A stretch of DNA of 64,000 bases, from positions 868,001 through 932,000 of the forward strand of contig CAWAMJ010000020.1 of NCBI GenBank assembly GCA_963783085.1, in the 5' to 3' direction. The stretch is from CAVYUC01 sp963783085. GTDB taxonomy: Bacteria; Bacteroidota; Bacteroidia; Bacteroidales; Prolixibacteraceae. The position numbers and the translations under genes were made by a program. Shown here piece after piece: positions 28,063-35,833 of this stretch. A model generated the notes under the pieces. It saw only the letters and a program-made list of their open reading frames with translations. It was not told where the DNA came from and did not search any database. Position 1 is the first letter of the stretch, and each line of letters begins with the position of its first letter.

Positions 28063-28492
28063 TTGGAGCAAGTTTCTCCAGTAAATCCGGTTGATGATTG
28101 GAGAGAAGTTAAATTTAATTATGATAACTTTAATGCTCTTGATATGTTAGATGGCCAACAGGGTATTTATATGTTTATCGCTAAACCAGAAGCTGTATTT
28201 ACAGATTACCATTCGTATATCGTTTATGTTGGAGAAACAAGTAACTTAAAGAATCGGTTTAGAAGTTATTTTCGTTATAGAAGCTCAAAGCATCCATCGA
28301 ATCGAAAAGAAAAGGAGAATGATTTTGGTGTGGGAAGATTGTTTATATTTTAATTATATCCAAACGAATTGAGAATCAACTCAACTAAGGAGAGAATTGG
28401 AGTATGACCTAATCGATAAGATTGCACCTCCCATTAATGATGATTTTAAATCAGAAATACTTAGCGCATATAAAAAAGCATTAGCATTTTAG
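28063..28492 (+). pseudogene. GIY-YIG nuclease-domain protein, frameshifted
   Basis: The catalytic N-terminal motif reads GIYMFIAKP...YIVYVGETSNLKNRFRSYF (GIY..YVG with the Arg in helix 1), the core of GIY-YIG endonucleases. A single-base shift near 28345 and another near 28375 separate it from a C-terminal LRRELEYDLIDKIAPPIND segment ending in TAG at 28490-28492. About 140 residues after repair. The start may be TTG at 28063 or further upstream. Placed inside the dnd locus, it is a candidate nuclease for cutting DNA without phosphorothioates, but this is inference. Confidence 0.7.
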
Positions 28493-28494
28493 TT

Positions 28495-29758
28495 ATGAAG
28501 AAGATATTTGTACCTGCGATAACGGGAAATTTTGGTACTTGGAGATATTATCAAGTTATTATGAAAGTTTCTGAATTGACCGAGTTTGATGGCTATGATA
28601 ATGGAAAGAAACAAGATAGCGAATTAGGACTGTTGATGAATTTAATGAAATAAATAGTGACAGTATTAACGAAATGCTTCAACGGATTTTCGATGAAAAA
28701 AGATTGAAAAATCTTAAGCACAATTACAAAAAACAACTTGAGAATATTTAAATAATCTTACGTAACAATTTTTGGAGGAAATCCAGAGTGGTTACCAATT
28801 GGATTGAAGGCCATGAATAGATGCCGAAATTGGCGAAGAAGAATTTGAAAATATTAAGCAAGAATTTCGGTGTTATAAAATTTTAAGGAATTGAACAATG
28901 CTTGTTTTAGATGGAAAACACGAATAAAAGTTAAGAGAAGCAGTCAAAACAACGAAGTTAATCTAAATGAAGAAGTGGCTGTAACATTGATCTCCCACGA
29001 CCCTAATCCAGAAGGTAAGGAAAAAACAAGAAGATTATTTACCACAATTAATCGTTATGCGAAACCAGTTTCTTTAGGCGAAAGTATTCTATTAGATGAG
29101 GATGATCTTTCCTCTATTATTTCACGAGCAATAATAAATGAGCACCCAATAATTTCATATGATAAGAAAATTGCTCTTAATAAAACAGCAGATTTAAAAT
29201 TTCCCGTAGACAATAAGAAATTTTCTTCAACAATCTGTTTATGGAGAATAAATGAAATATTAATTGATCCCAAGCAGGTGTACCCAAAGTTTAAAGGGCC
29301 ACAAAATAATTTAGTAAGAATAAGGCCATCGGATAAAATAATTAAAGAATATAAGGACAAGATATTCACGCATTGGGATAGGTTTTTTGAAATTTTTCCG
29401 AAGTCGAAAGAATTTATTTACTCAGATTCTGATAATTTCAGAAAAGAACAAGCAGATTATTTCTTTTTACGACCAATTGGTCAACAAGTGTTTTTTCGAG
29501 TATTAAAAAGACTAAAAGGTAATCAAGGTCTTTTACAAAAGATTAAATTATTGAATCGAATTTAAAAATGAGTTTTGGCATTATGTGCTTTATAATCCAT
29601 CAACTAAAAGAATGTTAAGTAATCAATCAGTAGCAGAATTTTACATTTTGTATCATATTGGTTATGATTTGACTGAAAGACAAAAAACAATCGTAGTTGA
29701 TTTCATATCAAAGCATTCGGGAGACGAAGATGATAAATTGAAAGAACTTTTTTATAAA
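28495..29758 (+). pseudogene. DGQHR-domain (DndB-like) protein, frameshifted
   Basis: Pieces match the DGQHR/DndB family: FVPAITGNFGTWRYYQVIMK at the start, IFGGNPEWLPIG near 28770, VLDGKH followed after a one-base loss by R.IK (DGKHR in place of DGQHR, near 28907), then an open stretch from 28891 with KEKTRRLFTTINRYAKPVS and LDEDDLSSIISRA. Shifts are seen near 28625, 28760, 28820, 28915 and 29565. DndB represses dnd transcription and binds DNA in known systems; other DGQHR proteins accompany defence loci. It begins 2 bp after the GIY-YIG stop. Confidence 0.75.
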
Positions 29759-30100
29759 ATGAAAAACCCAAAATGGCACCGAAAAGAATTAATACTTGCT
29801 CTTGATTTGTATTTCAAATTAGAGTCTGGGCAAATGAATAAAACAAATCCGGAAGTAATTCAACTTTCGGAAATACTGAACCAACTCAATGTATATAAAG
29901 ATAAGCCTGACACTCTGAAATACAGAAATCCAAATGGGGTTGCCATGAAATTAAATAATTTCAAAGCTTATGATCCTAATTATTCTGGTGTTGGATTAAG
30001 TCGTGGAGGTAAATTGGACAGGGAAATATTTGAGGAATTTCAGAGCGATTTCACTCAATTAAAAAATGAAGCCTATACTATTTTAAAATCATTGAAATAA
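29759..30100 (+). CDS. HNH-nuclease-associated N-terminal domain, without the HNH part
   Basis: 113 codons from the ATG at 29759, read through in frame from the preceding DGQHR remnant (open from 29585). KWHRKELILALDLYFKLESG, then RNPNGVAMKLNNFKAYDPNY and GVGLSRGGKLD are the N-terminal head found on many HNH restriction endonucleases (McrA-like, including some that read modified DNA). The C-terminal HNH (His-Asn-His, CxxC) part is missing: the frame stops at 30100. Either a truncated nuclease gene or the tail of a fusion with the DGQHR protein. Confidence 0.55.
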   Translation: MKNPKWHRKELILALDLYFKLESGQMNKTNPEVIQLSEILNQLNVYKDKPDTLKYRNPNGVAMKLNNFKAYDPNYSGVGLSRGGKLDREIFEEFQSDFTQLKNEAYTILKSLK

Positions 30101-30112
30101 ATTCAAAATCTT

Positions 30113-30340
30113 ATGGCACTTCTTGGAAATATTATTGTTGAAAGCACGGGGCGTATTATTATCCGGCCAACTGAGGTTATTGGCGACATAATTATTGACG
30201 GTGATTACCTTCAATTGAGAACTTATGCTGCCGGTGATATGACGAGAGAAAATGGTTCAAAACAGAATATTCAATTCACAAGAGAAAAAGCCATTGAGTT
30301 TAAAGAGATACTACAAAATTTCATAGAAAGGGAAGATTAA
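30113..30340 (+). CDS. small conserved-looking hypothetical protein
   Basis: 75 aa, intact. Beta-rich first half (IIVESTGRIIIRPTEVIGDI, then IIDGDYLQLRTY) and a helical end (EKAIEFKEILQNFIE). It begins 12 bp after the preceding stop, so it may be co-transcribed with the dnd remnants, but unlike them has no shifts. No function recognised. Confidence 0.6.
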   Translation: MALLGNIIVESTGRIIIRPTEVIGDIIIDGDYLQLRTYAAGDMTRENGSKQNIQFTREKAIEFKEILQNFIERED

Positions 30341-30414
30341 ATTCAATAATCATTTTATGTTACTCATCGTCCGTTGACAAGAAGCCGGTTTATTATTTCC
30401 TTTGAAAGTAAAAA

Positions 30415-30750
30415 ATGCCAAACAACATTCGTTTTCATTATTTGTATCGTGATTCGGGGAATTATAAAACCTTTGGATTCAAAGATTTTGCAAATCCCGG
30501 TAATTTATCATTGGAAGAAGTTCGGATTAAAGTTATCGAAAAACTGATTAGCGGGGAATTCTTTTATCCCGAAGAATCCGGAATTGCAAAATTCAGGTTT
30601 CACCGGAATTGTGATGATTATTCATGGTATGAATTTGAATTTGTTGAAAACGTACCATGCACAAAACCGCAAAAATCAATCGAAGATTTCATTGCCGATA
30701 TAAGTACAAAGCCGAAATTTAAAGATTACCAGGGTTACGTGAAAAACTGA
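30415..30750 (+). CDS. hypothetical protein
   Basis: 111 aa, intact and acidic/aromatic-rich: FHYLYRDSGNYKTFG, FFYPEESGIAKFRFH, and a DDYSWYEFEFVE segment. It looks like a small single-domain cytoplasmic protein often found singly in Bacteroidota accessory regions; no function recognised. It lies between the dnd remnants and the MNT/HEPN pair. Confidence 0.6.
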   Translation: MPNNIRFHYLYRDSGNYKTFGFKDFANPGNLSLEEVRIKVIEKLISGEFFYPEESGIAKFRFHRNCDDYSWYEFEFVENVPCTKPQKSIEDFIADISTKPKFKDYQGYVKN

Positions 30751-30768
30751 TAAATGTTTAATATTTTG

Positions 30769-30776
30769 TAATTTTG
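30769..30776 (+). promoter_or_regulatory. -7 element of the MNT-HEPN operon
   Basis: TAATTTTG, an exact TAnnTTTG match ending 5 nt before the ATG at 30782, the same spacing as at the HEPN-MNT pair (12204) and the vsr starts (19888, 22322). Confidence 0.55.
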
Positions 30777-30781
30777 AAATC

Positions 30782-31105
30782 ATGAAGATAATTCAGGAAC
30801 ATATCGATGAACTTTTTAAGCTTTGTAAAAAATATCATGTAGCTGAATTGTATGTATTTGGTTCAGTTGCTTCAGGAAGATTTACAAATGAAAGCGATAT
30901 AGACTTTTTGGTGGAGTTTGCTGATATCGGGCCATTGGATTACTTTGATAACTACATTGATTTTAAAGAGGAGTTGGAAACTTTATTTGCCCGTAAAGTT
31001 GACCTGCTGGAAATACAAACAATAAAAAATCCTGTTTTAAAGAGGTCGGTTGACAGGGATAAAATTAAACTGTATGGACGAGAGGATACTAAAGTGGCTG
31101 TTTGA
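30782..31105 (+). CDS. mntA: MntA-like nucleotidyltransferase (antitoxin)
   Basis: 107 aa. The GSVASGRF..ESDIDFLVEF motif (G-S-x10-D-x-D, residues ~28-47) is intact, with a later DLLE (third acidic residue). In the characterised MntA-HepT pair this enzyme AMPylates HepT to silence it. It overlaps the next gene by 32 bp, the usual coupling. It lies at the end of the dnd island but has no frame damage. Confidence 0.85.
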   Translation: MKIIQEHIDELFKLCKKYHVAELYVFGSVASGRFTNESDIDFLVEFADIGPLDYFDNYIDFKEELETLFARKVDLLEIQTIKNPVLKRSVDRDKIKLYGREDTKVAV

Positions 31106-31424
31106 TATAAAAATAGCGATTGATGAAGTAGAGACTTTCTTTTCAGATGTCCCTAAAGATTTTAAGCATTATGCATCGAATATCATTTTGAAACGTGCAG
31201 TGGAGCGTGATTTGGAAATTATCGGGGAAGCTGTGAACAGAATTTTAAAGCAAGAGGAAGACTTTCCGTTAAAAAATGCCAATAAGATTGTGGGCTTGAG
31301 GAATCAAATAATTCATGCCTATGATAATATATCTGATGAAAATATTTGGGCGATCATTCAAAAGCACCTTCCGGTATTGAAACTGGAAGTGGAAAAACTT
31401 ATACATAACGAAACCAACCTATAA
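31074..31424 (+). CDS. hepT: HepT-like HEPN (DUF86) ribonuclease toxin
   Basis: 116 aa using the ATG at 31074 inside mntA. The HEPN active motif R-x4-H-x-Y is present as RNQIIHAY near residue 80, with ERDLEIIGEAVNRIL before it. HepT cleaves RNA when not AMPylated. Together with mntA it forms a complete toxin-antitoxin pair that may stabilise the island. Confidence 0.85.
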   Translation: MDERILKWLFDIKIAIDEVETFFSDVPKDFKHYASNIILKRAVERDLEIIGEAVNRILKQEEDFPLKNANKIVGLRNQIIHAYDNISDENIWAIIQKHLPVLKLEVEKLIHNETNL

Positions 31425-31462
31425 AATACAGTCGGTCAGATTATTGCAGCAAATTACTGGTT

Positions 31463-31717
31463 TTGCTCAACGGTTACATTGGTATTTCCATCCGTAACGG
31501 GCTGGCATTATCCCCAACTTTTCACCGTGCATTCGACAGAGGTTTGATTTCCATCTCCGAGAATTACCGGATTTTGGTTCACCCGAAACTAAAGGATTAT
31601 CATCCGGAAACCGGAATCAAATCTTACCAAAATCAGCCCGTCAAACTTCCGGCTGACGAGCATTTTTATCCGTCGCAGAAAAGCCTTTACCAACACCGGG
31701 AAAGGTTCGGGTTTTAA
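31463..31717 (+). pseudogene. HNH endonuclease C-terminal fragment
   Basis: The encoded NGLALSPTFHRAFDRGLISI and the tail HPETGIKSYQNQPVKLPAD match the end of HNH restriction-type nucleases (the second half of the HNH fold with N and H plus the conserved tail). The first ~200 residues are missing; only about 84 remain, starting right after hepT. It does not look like the missing half of the head domain at 29759, since the tails of the two families differ. Confidence 0.7.
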
Positions 31718-31949
31718 CAGCATCGGGTGTTTAAAACGCTCCGGTTCGTGTCCCGTTACTGCAAATGTTTCCGGGAGTTTAGCAGAAAAATCGGAGGGAA
31801 AGGAAGGAACGCGATTCAATCGCGCACCAGCAGGGGTGCAGGAGGGGTAAAAAGTACTGAAGGTACGATCGGGGTGGTATCACGAACACCACCGACAATA
31901 CTTAAAGGTTTGATTTTCCGATTTATCTCTCTACTTTTAAAAACAAAAA

Positions 31950-32312
31950 ATGCTTCACAACCAGAAATCGCTTAAGCCACTGCGGAAACATCTTCGGAAT
32001 AAATCAACCGCTGCCGAAGCAACGCTTTGGAAAATGCTTAAAAACAAACAGGTGGGCGGGTACAAATTTCGTCGGCAGCATTCTGTCGGGAATTATGTTG
32101 TCGATTTCAATTGCCCGGAACTGCAGCTGGCTCTTGAGTTGGATGGAGAATACCACGCTTATACGGCAACGATCGAAAGAGATGCAAAACGTGATGAATT
32201 TCTGAAAAGATATCAGGTAACTGTTTTCCGGTATGAGAACCGATGGGTTTATGAATATCCGGAGGTAATCAAAGAAGATATCCTGAAGTTTGGTACGGAG
32301 AAGAAATTTTAA
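31950..32312 (+). CDS. DUF559 (Vsr/PD-(D/E)XK-like) nuclease-domain protein
   Basis: 120 aa. DUF559 hallmarks: LRNKSTAAEATLWKMLKNKQ, KFRRQHSVGNYVVDFNCPEL and LALELDGEYH (the D...E-x-D pattern of the PD-(D/E)XK fold shared with Vsr), then RDEFLKRYQVTVFRYEN. Intact. It is followed at once by a palindrome-rich stretch (CCTCGC.., TCCTCCT/AGGAGGA). The second DUF559 gene at 39978 is also set among palindromic repeats. Biological role of the family is unproven. Confidence 0.9.
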   Translation: MLHNQKSLKPLRKHLRNKSTAAEATLWKMLKNKQVGGYKFRRQHSVGNYVVDFNCPELQLALELDGEYHAYTATIERDAKRDEFLKRYQVTVFRYENRWVYEYPEVIKEDILKFGTEKKF

Positions 32313-32722
32313 CCACCTCCCCCTCGCTTCGCTCGGGTACTCCTCCTGCAAAGGAGGAGAAAGTTCGGGCGTTATACATTTTACAGTTGTTCCCTATGGC
32401 AGGAAATAAAATTCCACGGCGCAGAAATATTCTGCCCTTTTGCCGGAAGATAATTCCGTAACGTAAATATTTAAAATGTTCGAATGAACACTCTTATCAT
32501 ATAGTCGTTCTATATGGTTCACCTGCCACTTCTCATATTACCATTAAAAGCGTGGTGTTTTTTCCGTCGTATTCCGAAATAAAAAAACCGGGTTTTAACT
32601 TTTAAAACCTTACTCAAAGTTCGTAATGAGACTGCCGGTATAGGAAGCCATACCTCACAGGGTTTTAATTTTAGAGTTTTCAAATTGATTTTTATTAATC
32701 CAGTAATTTAAAATGTAAAAAA
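32313..32722. other. intergenic region with palindromes
   Basis: No gene. A perfect hairpin TCCTCCT-GCAA-AGGAGGA lies at 32341-32358, after a CCTCGCTTCGCTCGGG inverted repeat at about 32324-32340. The remainder is AT-rich without a clear promoter. Confidence 0.6.
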
Positions 32723-32995
32723 ATGGATCCTGGCATTGATTCCAAAATCCCGTCACCATTTGTAGTTTCGGAATATGTTGCTGATGGTATACCGGTATTT
32801 TCGGAAGGTATCGGCACGATTGACGGTAATATTGGCAATCCGTCCGTTGAAGGTATTGGATCGTTGGGAGATGGACCTTTGCTGGGAAATACACCAATTT
32901 TTGGCAATAAATGTGACGATACCGTTAAACCACCAACTATAGGCCCTTTAGGCCCCTCTCCTGGGAATCTATTCAATTTCAAATTTTTTAAATAA
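32723..32995 (+). CDS. doubtful Gly/Pro-rich small protein
   Basis: 90 residues rich in Gly, Pro, Ile and Asp (SVEGIGSLGDGPLLGNTPIF). The opposite strand is open over the same stretch (32695-32982, also Gly/Pro/Ser-rich), so strand assignment is unsure. No homology recognised, and no clear ribosome site on either strand. It may be low-complexity DNA rather than a gene. Confidence 0.3.
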   Translation: MDPGIDSKIPSPFVVSEYVADGIPVFSEGIGTIDGNIGNPSVEGIGSLGDGPLLGNTPIFGNKCDDTVKPPTIGPLGPSPGNLFNFKFFK

Positions 32996-33013
32996 ATATT
33001 CCGAAGAGCAGCA

Positions 33014-33288
33014 GAATCCTTTCTCCTGGATTAAATTCAGACCGCATTTGCGAAAATGCGGATTTAGGAAAATCCGCCTTCCACAGGGACAACTCTAAAC
33101 TCTAGAGGATCAGGAGAATCCTTTCTCCTGATTCTTTTCACGTGTGTTGGGAAAATGCGGATTTAGGAAAATCCGCCTCCCAAAGGGACAACTCTAAACT
33201 TCAGAGGAACAGGGGAATCCTTTCTCCTGATTCTTTTCACGCGTATTGGGAAAATGCGGATTTAGGAAAATCCGCCTCCGGTAGGAAC
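33014..33288. repeat. three tandem copies of a ~100-bp repeat with hairpins
   Basis: Units begin with GAATCCTTTCTCCTG at 33014, 33116 and 33215 (periods 102 and 99 bp). Each contains the hairpin GCGGATTT-AGG-AAAATCCGC and, at the unit junction, AGGAGA/TCTCCT arms, plus AGGGACAACTCTAAACT. The third copy is cut after the hairpin. Between it and the serine hydrolase gene (33289-33407) is GC-rich DNA with no gene. Confidence 0.85.
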
Positions 33289-33407
33289 ATTTATTTTTCC
33301 CGGTGCACATTCGCCGGCGGGCGGATGCCAGGAGGAGGCGCCGGTGACGGGAACGGCTCTTCCCTGGGACAACTTATTTACACTGCAAATGAGCGGCCCC
33401 TGCGCGG

Positions 33408-35402
33408 TCAGGACATCTTTTTAAACCACAGGTTTCTCACCCGCCCGCTGGATACTTTGAATCCGGTAACTGCGTTGGTTTTGTCCCTGATAAACTCGGT
33501 CTGACCAAAAAACCACTGATTACCCATAAAAACGTCTTTTTTCGACGGATTCATTTTTATATCGTTCAAACGGGCGTGGGTGGCGACCAGCGTGTCGTTT
33601 TTAATGATGAAATCGTATTCGGCAGACAGTTCGTCGCTGTAAAAACGGCCGGTATAATCGTTCAGGTTCACCAGCGATTTATCGAACGGTTTGGGCCGCG
33701 GGGCATCGAACACACCGCCTCCCTGGTATAATTTTAACAGGTTTACCTGACGGGTACTGTCGCGGTGAAAGCTGATTTTGATGCCCACTCCCTTTGCCGT
33801 AAATTCGTTTGTTGATGCGGCGTCGAGCCTGAGTTTGACTTGTCCGGTAGCCTGGGCGTACAATATTCCGCTGTCAGTGGTTATACCTATGATAAAACCC
33901 GGTTGCAGCTCATACTCGCCCACATAAGCTTCCAGTGTATCCAAGGCAACAGCAACCAATGGTTCATTTTTTGCTTTTGCCGCTTCTTTTTCCTCACCGG
34001 CTTTGTTTTTCAGGACGTCTTTCAAATATACATCAGCCACTTTCATGGCAAGGGAACCGGGATTGCATGCGGCATCGTTGCTCAAAACGACGACGGAAAA
34101 TTTTTGATCAGGAAACCGGCCTAAAAAAGTGCGGTAACCGGCATCGCCTCCGCTGTGGCTAATCCGGTTCAATGTTTTGTATTTGTCAACTCCCTGTCCG
34201 AGGGCATACCCCACGGTATCGCCGTTGTTTAATACCGCCCGCTGCTGCATCTTAATGATCATGTCCTGATCGCCAACGGTGGGATTTTCAAAATTGGCGG
34301 CCCACAAACACAAATCTTCAACCGTGGTAAACAGGCTGGTAGCACCAACATTGGCATAGTTCAGCACACTTTTTTTATAACCGCTGCCAGCCCGCTGGTA
34401 AGAATACGCCCGGTTTGGAACCACTTTCTCATGGTCGTCATAGAAAAGGGTATGCGACATACTGAGTGGTTCGAAAATATGCTCGCGGGTATATTCGGCG
34501 AATGACTTTCCCGAAACTCTTGCCACTACTTCGGCTAATAAACTGTAGCCGGTGTTGCAGTATAAAAATTCGTCGCCGGGATTGAAATTCAACTCCTTTT
34601 GTTTACGGACGAGTTTTAAAATATGTTCCCGCGTAATTACATCATCCAGACGCCAGCCCGCCAGCGCAAGCAAATTCCACTGATCGCGCAACCCGCTGGT
34701 ATGATTGGCCAGGTTTCGAAGGGTAATTGTTTTACCAAAGTCGGGAACCTCGGGAATGAACTTTCTGACATCGTCGTCGAGCGACAGCTTCCCTTCCTTT
34801 TCCAGCAGTAAAATTGCATAAGCGGTGAATTGTTTCGATACCGAGGCAATGTGGAAAATGGTCGACGGCGTTATTGGAATATCGTATTCCAGGTTTGCCA
34901 GTCCAAAACCGTTCCCGTACTGAATTTTGCCGTTTTGCACCACCGCAATTGCAGCGCCCGGCCCGTTTTTCTCCGAATAATTGCAGAACAACTGGTTTAT
35001 TCTCCTTTCCGGTGTCAGGGCAACGGGTTCAACATTTTTCAGTTCGATGGAATAATTGCCCGAATCTTTTTCGAAAGCAGCCACTTCGATTTGGTAATTT
35101 CCTTTTTCTGAAACTTCGAAGGTGAAGTTTTCCAGTCCTTCGCCGGGGCCGTCAAATGCCGCTATTAACCGTCCGGCACTGTCTTTTACAGTAACCACCA
35201 CATCAACCGAAATCTGATTTACGGCGCCGAAAACAAAACTGTTTGAGTCGAGCGAAAGGTTGTAAACTTTGGGTTCTTCAACCAACAGCTGGTCGAATAC
35301 TTCAACACCAGGTTTCAAATCGCCGGAGATGAGTGCTGTGTTATTTTGGGAGGCTGTACAGGCAGCAAGTGCCGGCAGAATCATTACGGCTAACGTTTTC
35401 AT
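33408..35402 (-). CDS. serine hydrolase (class C beta-lactamase/esterase family) lipoprotein
   Basis: 664 aa. The signal peptide ends in a lipobox (ALAAC, Cys15), so it is a membrane-anchored lipoprotein. Residues ~40-130 resemble a pre-peptidase-type beta-sandwich (SVDVVVTVKDSAGRLIA, NYSIEL). The catalytic domain has SVSK (about residue 188, SxxK), YCN (YxN) in FLYCNTGYSLLAEV and HSGGD for the third motif. A further ~150 residues form a beta-rich C-terminal domain. The class includes penicillin-binding esterases, peptidases and EstB-like hydrolases; the substrate is unknown. Stands alone. Confidence 0.9.
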   Translation of the reverse strand: MKTLAVMILPALAACTASQNNTALISGDLKPGVEVFDQLLVEEPKVYNLSLDSNSFVFGAVNQISVDVVVTVKDSAGRLIAAFDGPGEGLENFTFEVSEKGNYQIEVAAFEKDSGNYSIELKNVEPVALTPERRINQLFCNYSEKNGPGAAIAVVQNGKIQYGNGFGLANLEYDIPITPSTIFHIASVSKQFTAYAILLLEKEGKLSLDDDVRKFIPEVPDFGKTITLRNLANHTSGLRDQWNLLALAGWRLDDVITREHILKLVRKQKELNFNPGDEFLYCNTGYSLLAEVVARVSGKSFAEYTREHIFEPLSMSHTLFYDDHEKVVPNRAYSYQRAGSGYKKSVLNYANVGATSLFTTVEDLCLWAANFENPTVGDQDMIIKMQQRAVLNNGDTVGYALGQGVDKYKTLNRISHSGGDAGYRTFLGRFPDQKFSVVVLSNDAACNPGSLAMKVADVYLKDVLKNKAGEEKEAAKAKNEPLVAVALDTLEAYVGEYELQPGFIIGITTDSGILYAQATGQVKLRLDAASTNEFTAKGVGIKISFHRDSTRQVNLLKLYQGGGVFDAPRPKPFDKSLVNLNDYTGRFYSDELSAEYDFIIKNDTLVATHARLNDIKMNPSKKDVFMGNQWFFGQTEFIRDKTNAVTGFKVSSGRVRNLWFKKMS

Positions 35403-35833
35403 GTTGGTAAAATTTTGGTTCTGTATAAGTTACGAAAAAACCGACAGTAATTTTTCGTTTGCATAAAAACTACTTTTCGGCCGCGCAGGGCAGGCATCAC
35501 CAACGAAATGCCATGTTCTTTGGAAATACAGAAACAAAGGCAGAGTCGCGGCCGGTACAGAAACGCAATGCTTTAAGTTGGAAAGCTTCCAATGTAACGG
35601 TTGCTTCGATGATGCAATATGCTTCGCCTGCGTTTTTCCCTGCTAATGCGCACTGGTATCTCATGTTATAAAGCCGCCAAACGAAAGGATTTGTTCGGCA
35701 GCATCTTCGTCCTGAAAGGACCGGTTAATTCAGCCCGATGGCAACGCCCCGGATGAGGGAACATGCTGCGGGTCCCTCACCCTCGTATGGGCAACTCAAC
35801 CGAAATAATAGCTCTAATCACCATTCGCCAATG
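35403..35833. other. intergenic region carrying a duplicated gene fragment
   Basis: No intact gene. It holds the fragment annotated at 35534-35648 and GC-rich sequence around it. No promoter could be assigned with confidence. Confidence 0.5.
35534..35648 (-). pseudogene. 3' fragment of an Ig-like lipoprotein gene
   Basis: About 115 bp nearly identical (roughly 88% by eye) to the 3' end of the gene at 35834-36256, e.g. GAAACGCAATGCTTT and GGTTGCTTCGATGATGCAAT. It encodes AGEAYCIIEATVT-like sequence on the minus strand with no start. Remnant of a duplication whose 5' part is lost. Confidence 0.75.

Noticed and set aside
29759..31717. idea that the HNH head (29759) and HNH tail (31463) are halves of one gene split by insertion
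   Set aside because: The tail resembles another HNH subfamily than the one using this head domain, and no insertion borders or target duplication are seen.
33014..33288. possible CRISPR array
   Set aside because: Only three units with similar sequence throughout, so there are no unique spacers.
33142..33504. 120-codon frame across the 102-bp repeats
   Set aside because: It is open only because the repeat period is a multiple of three, and it runs into the end of the serine hydrolase gene on the other strand.
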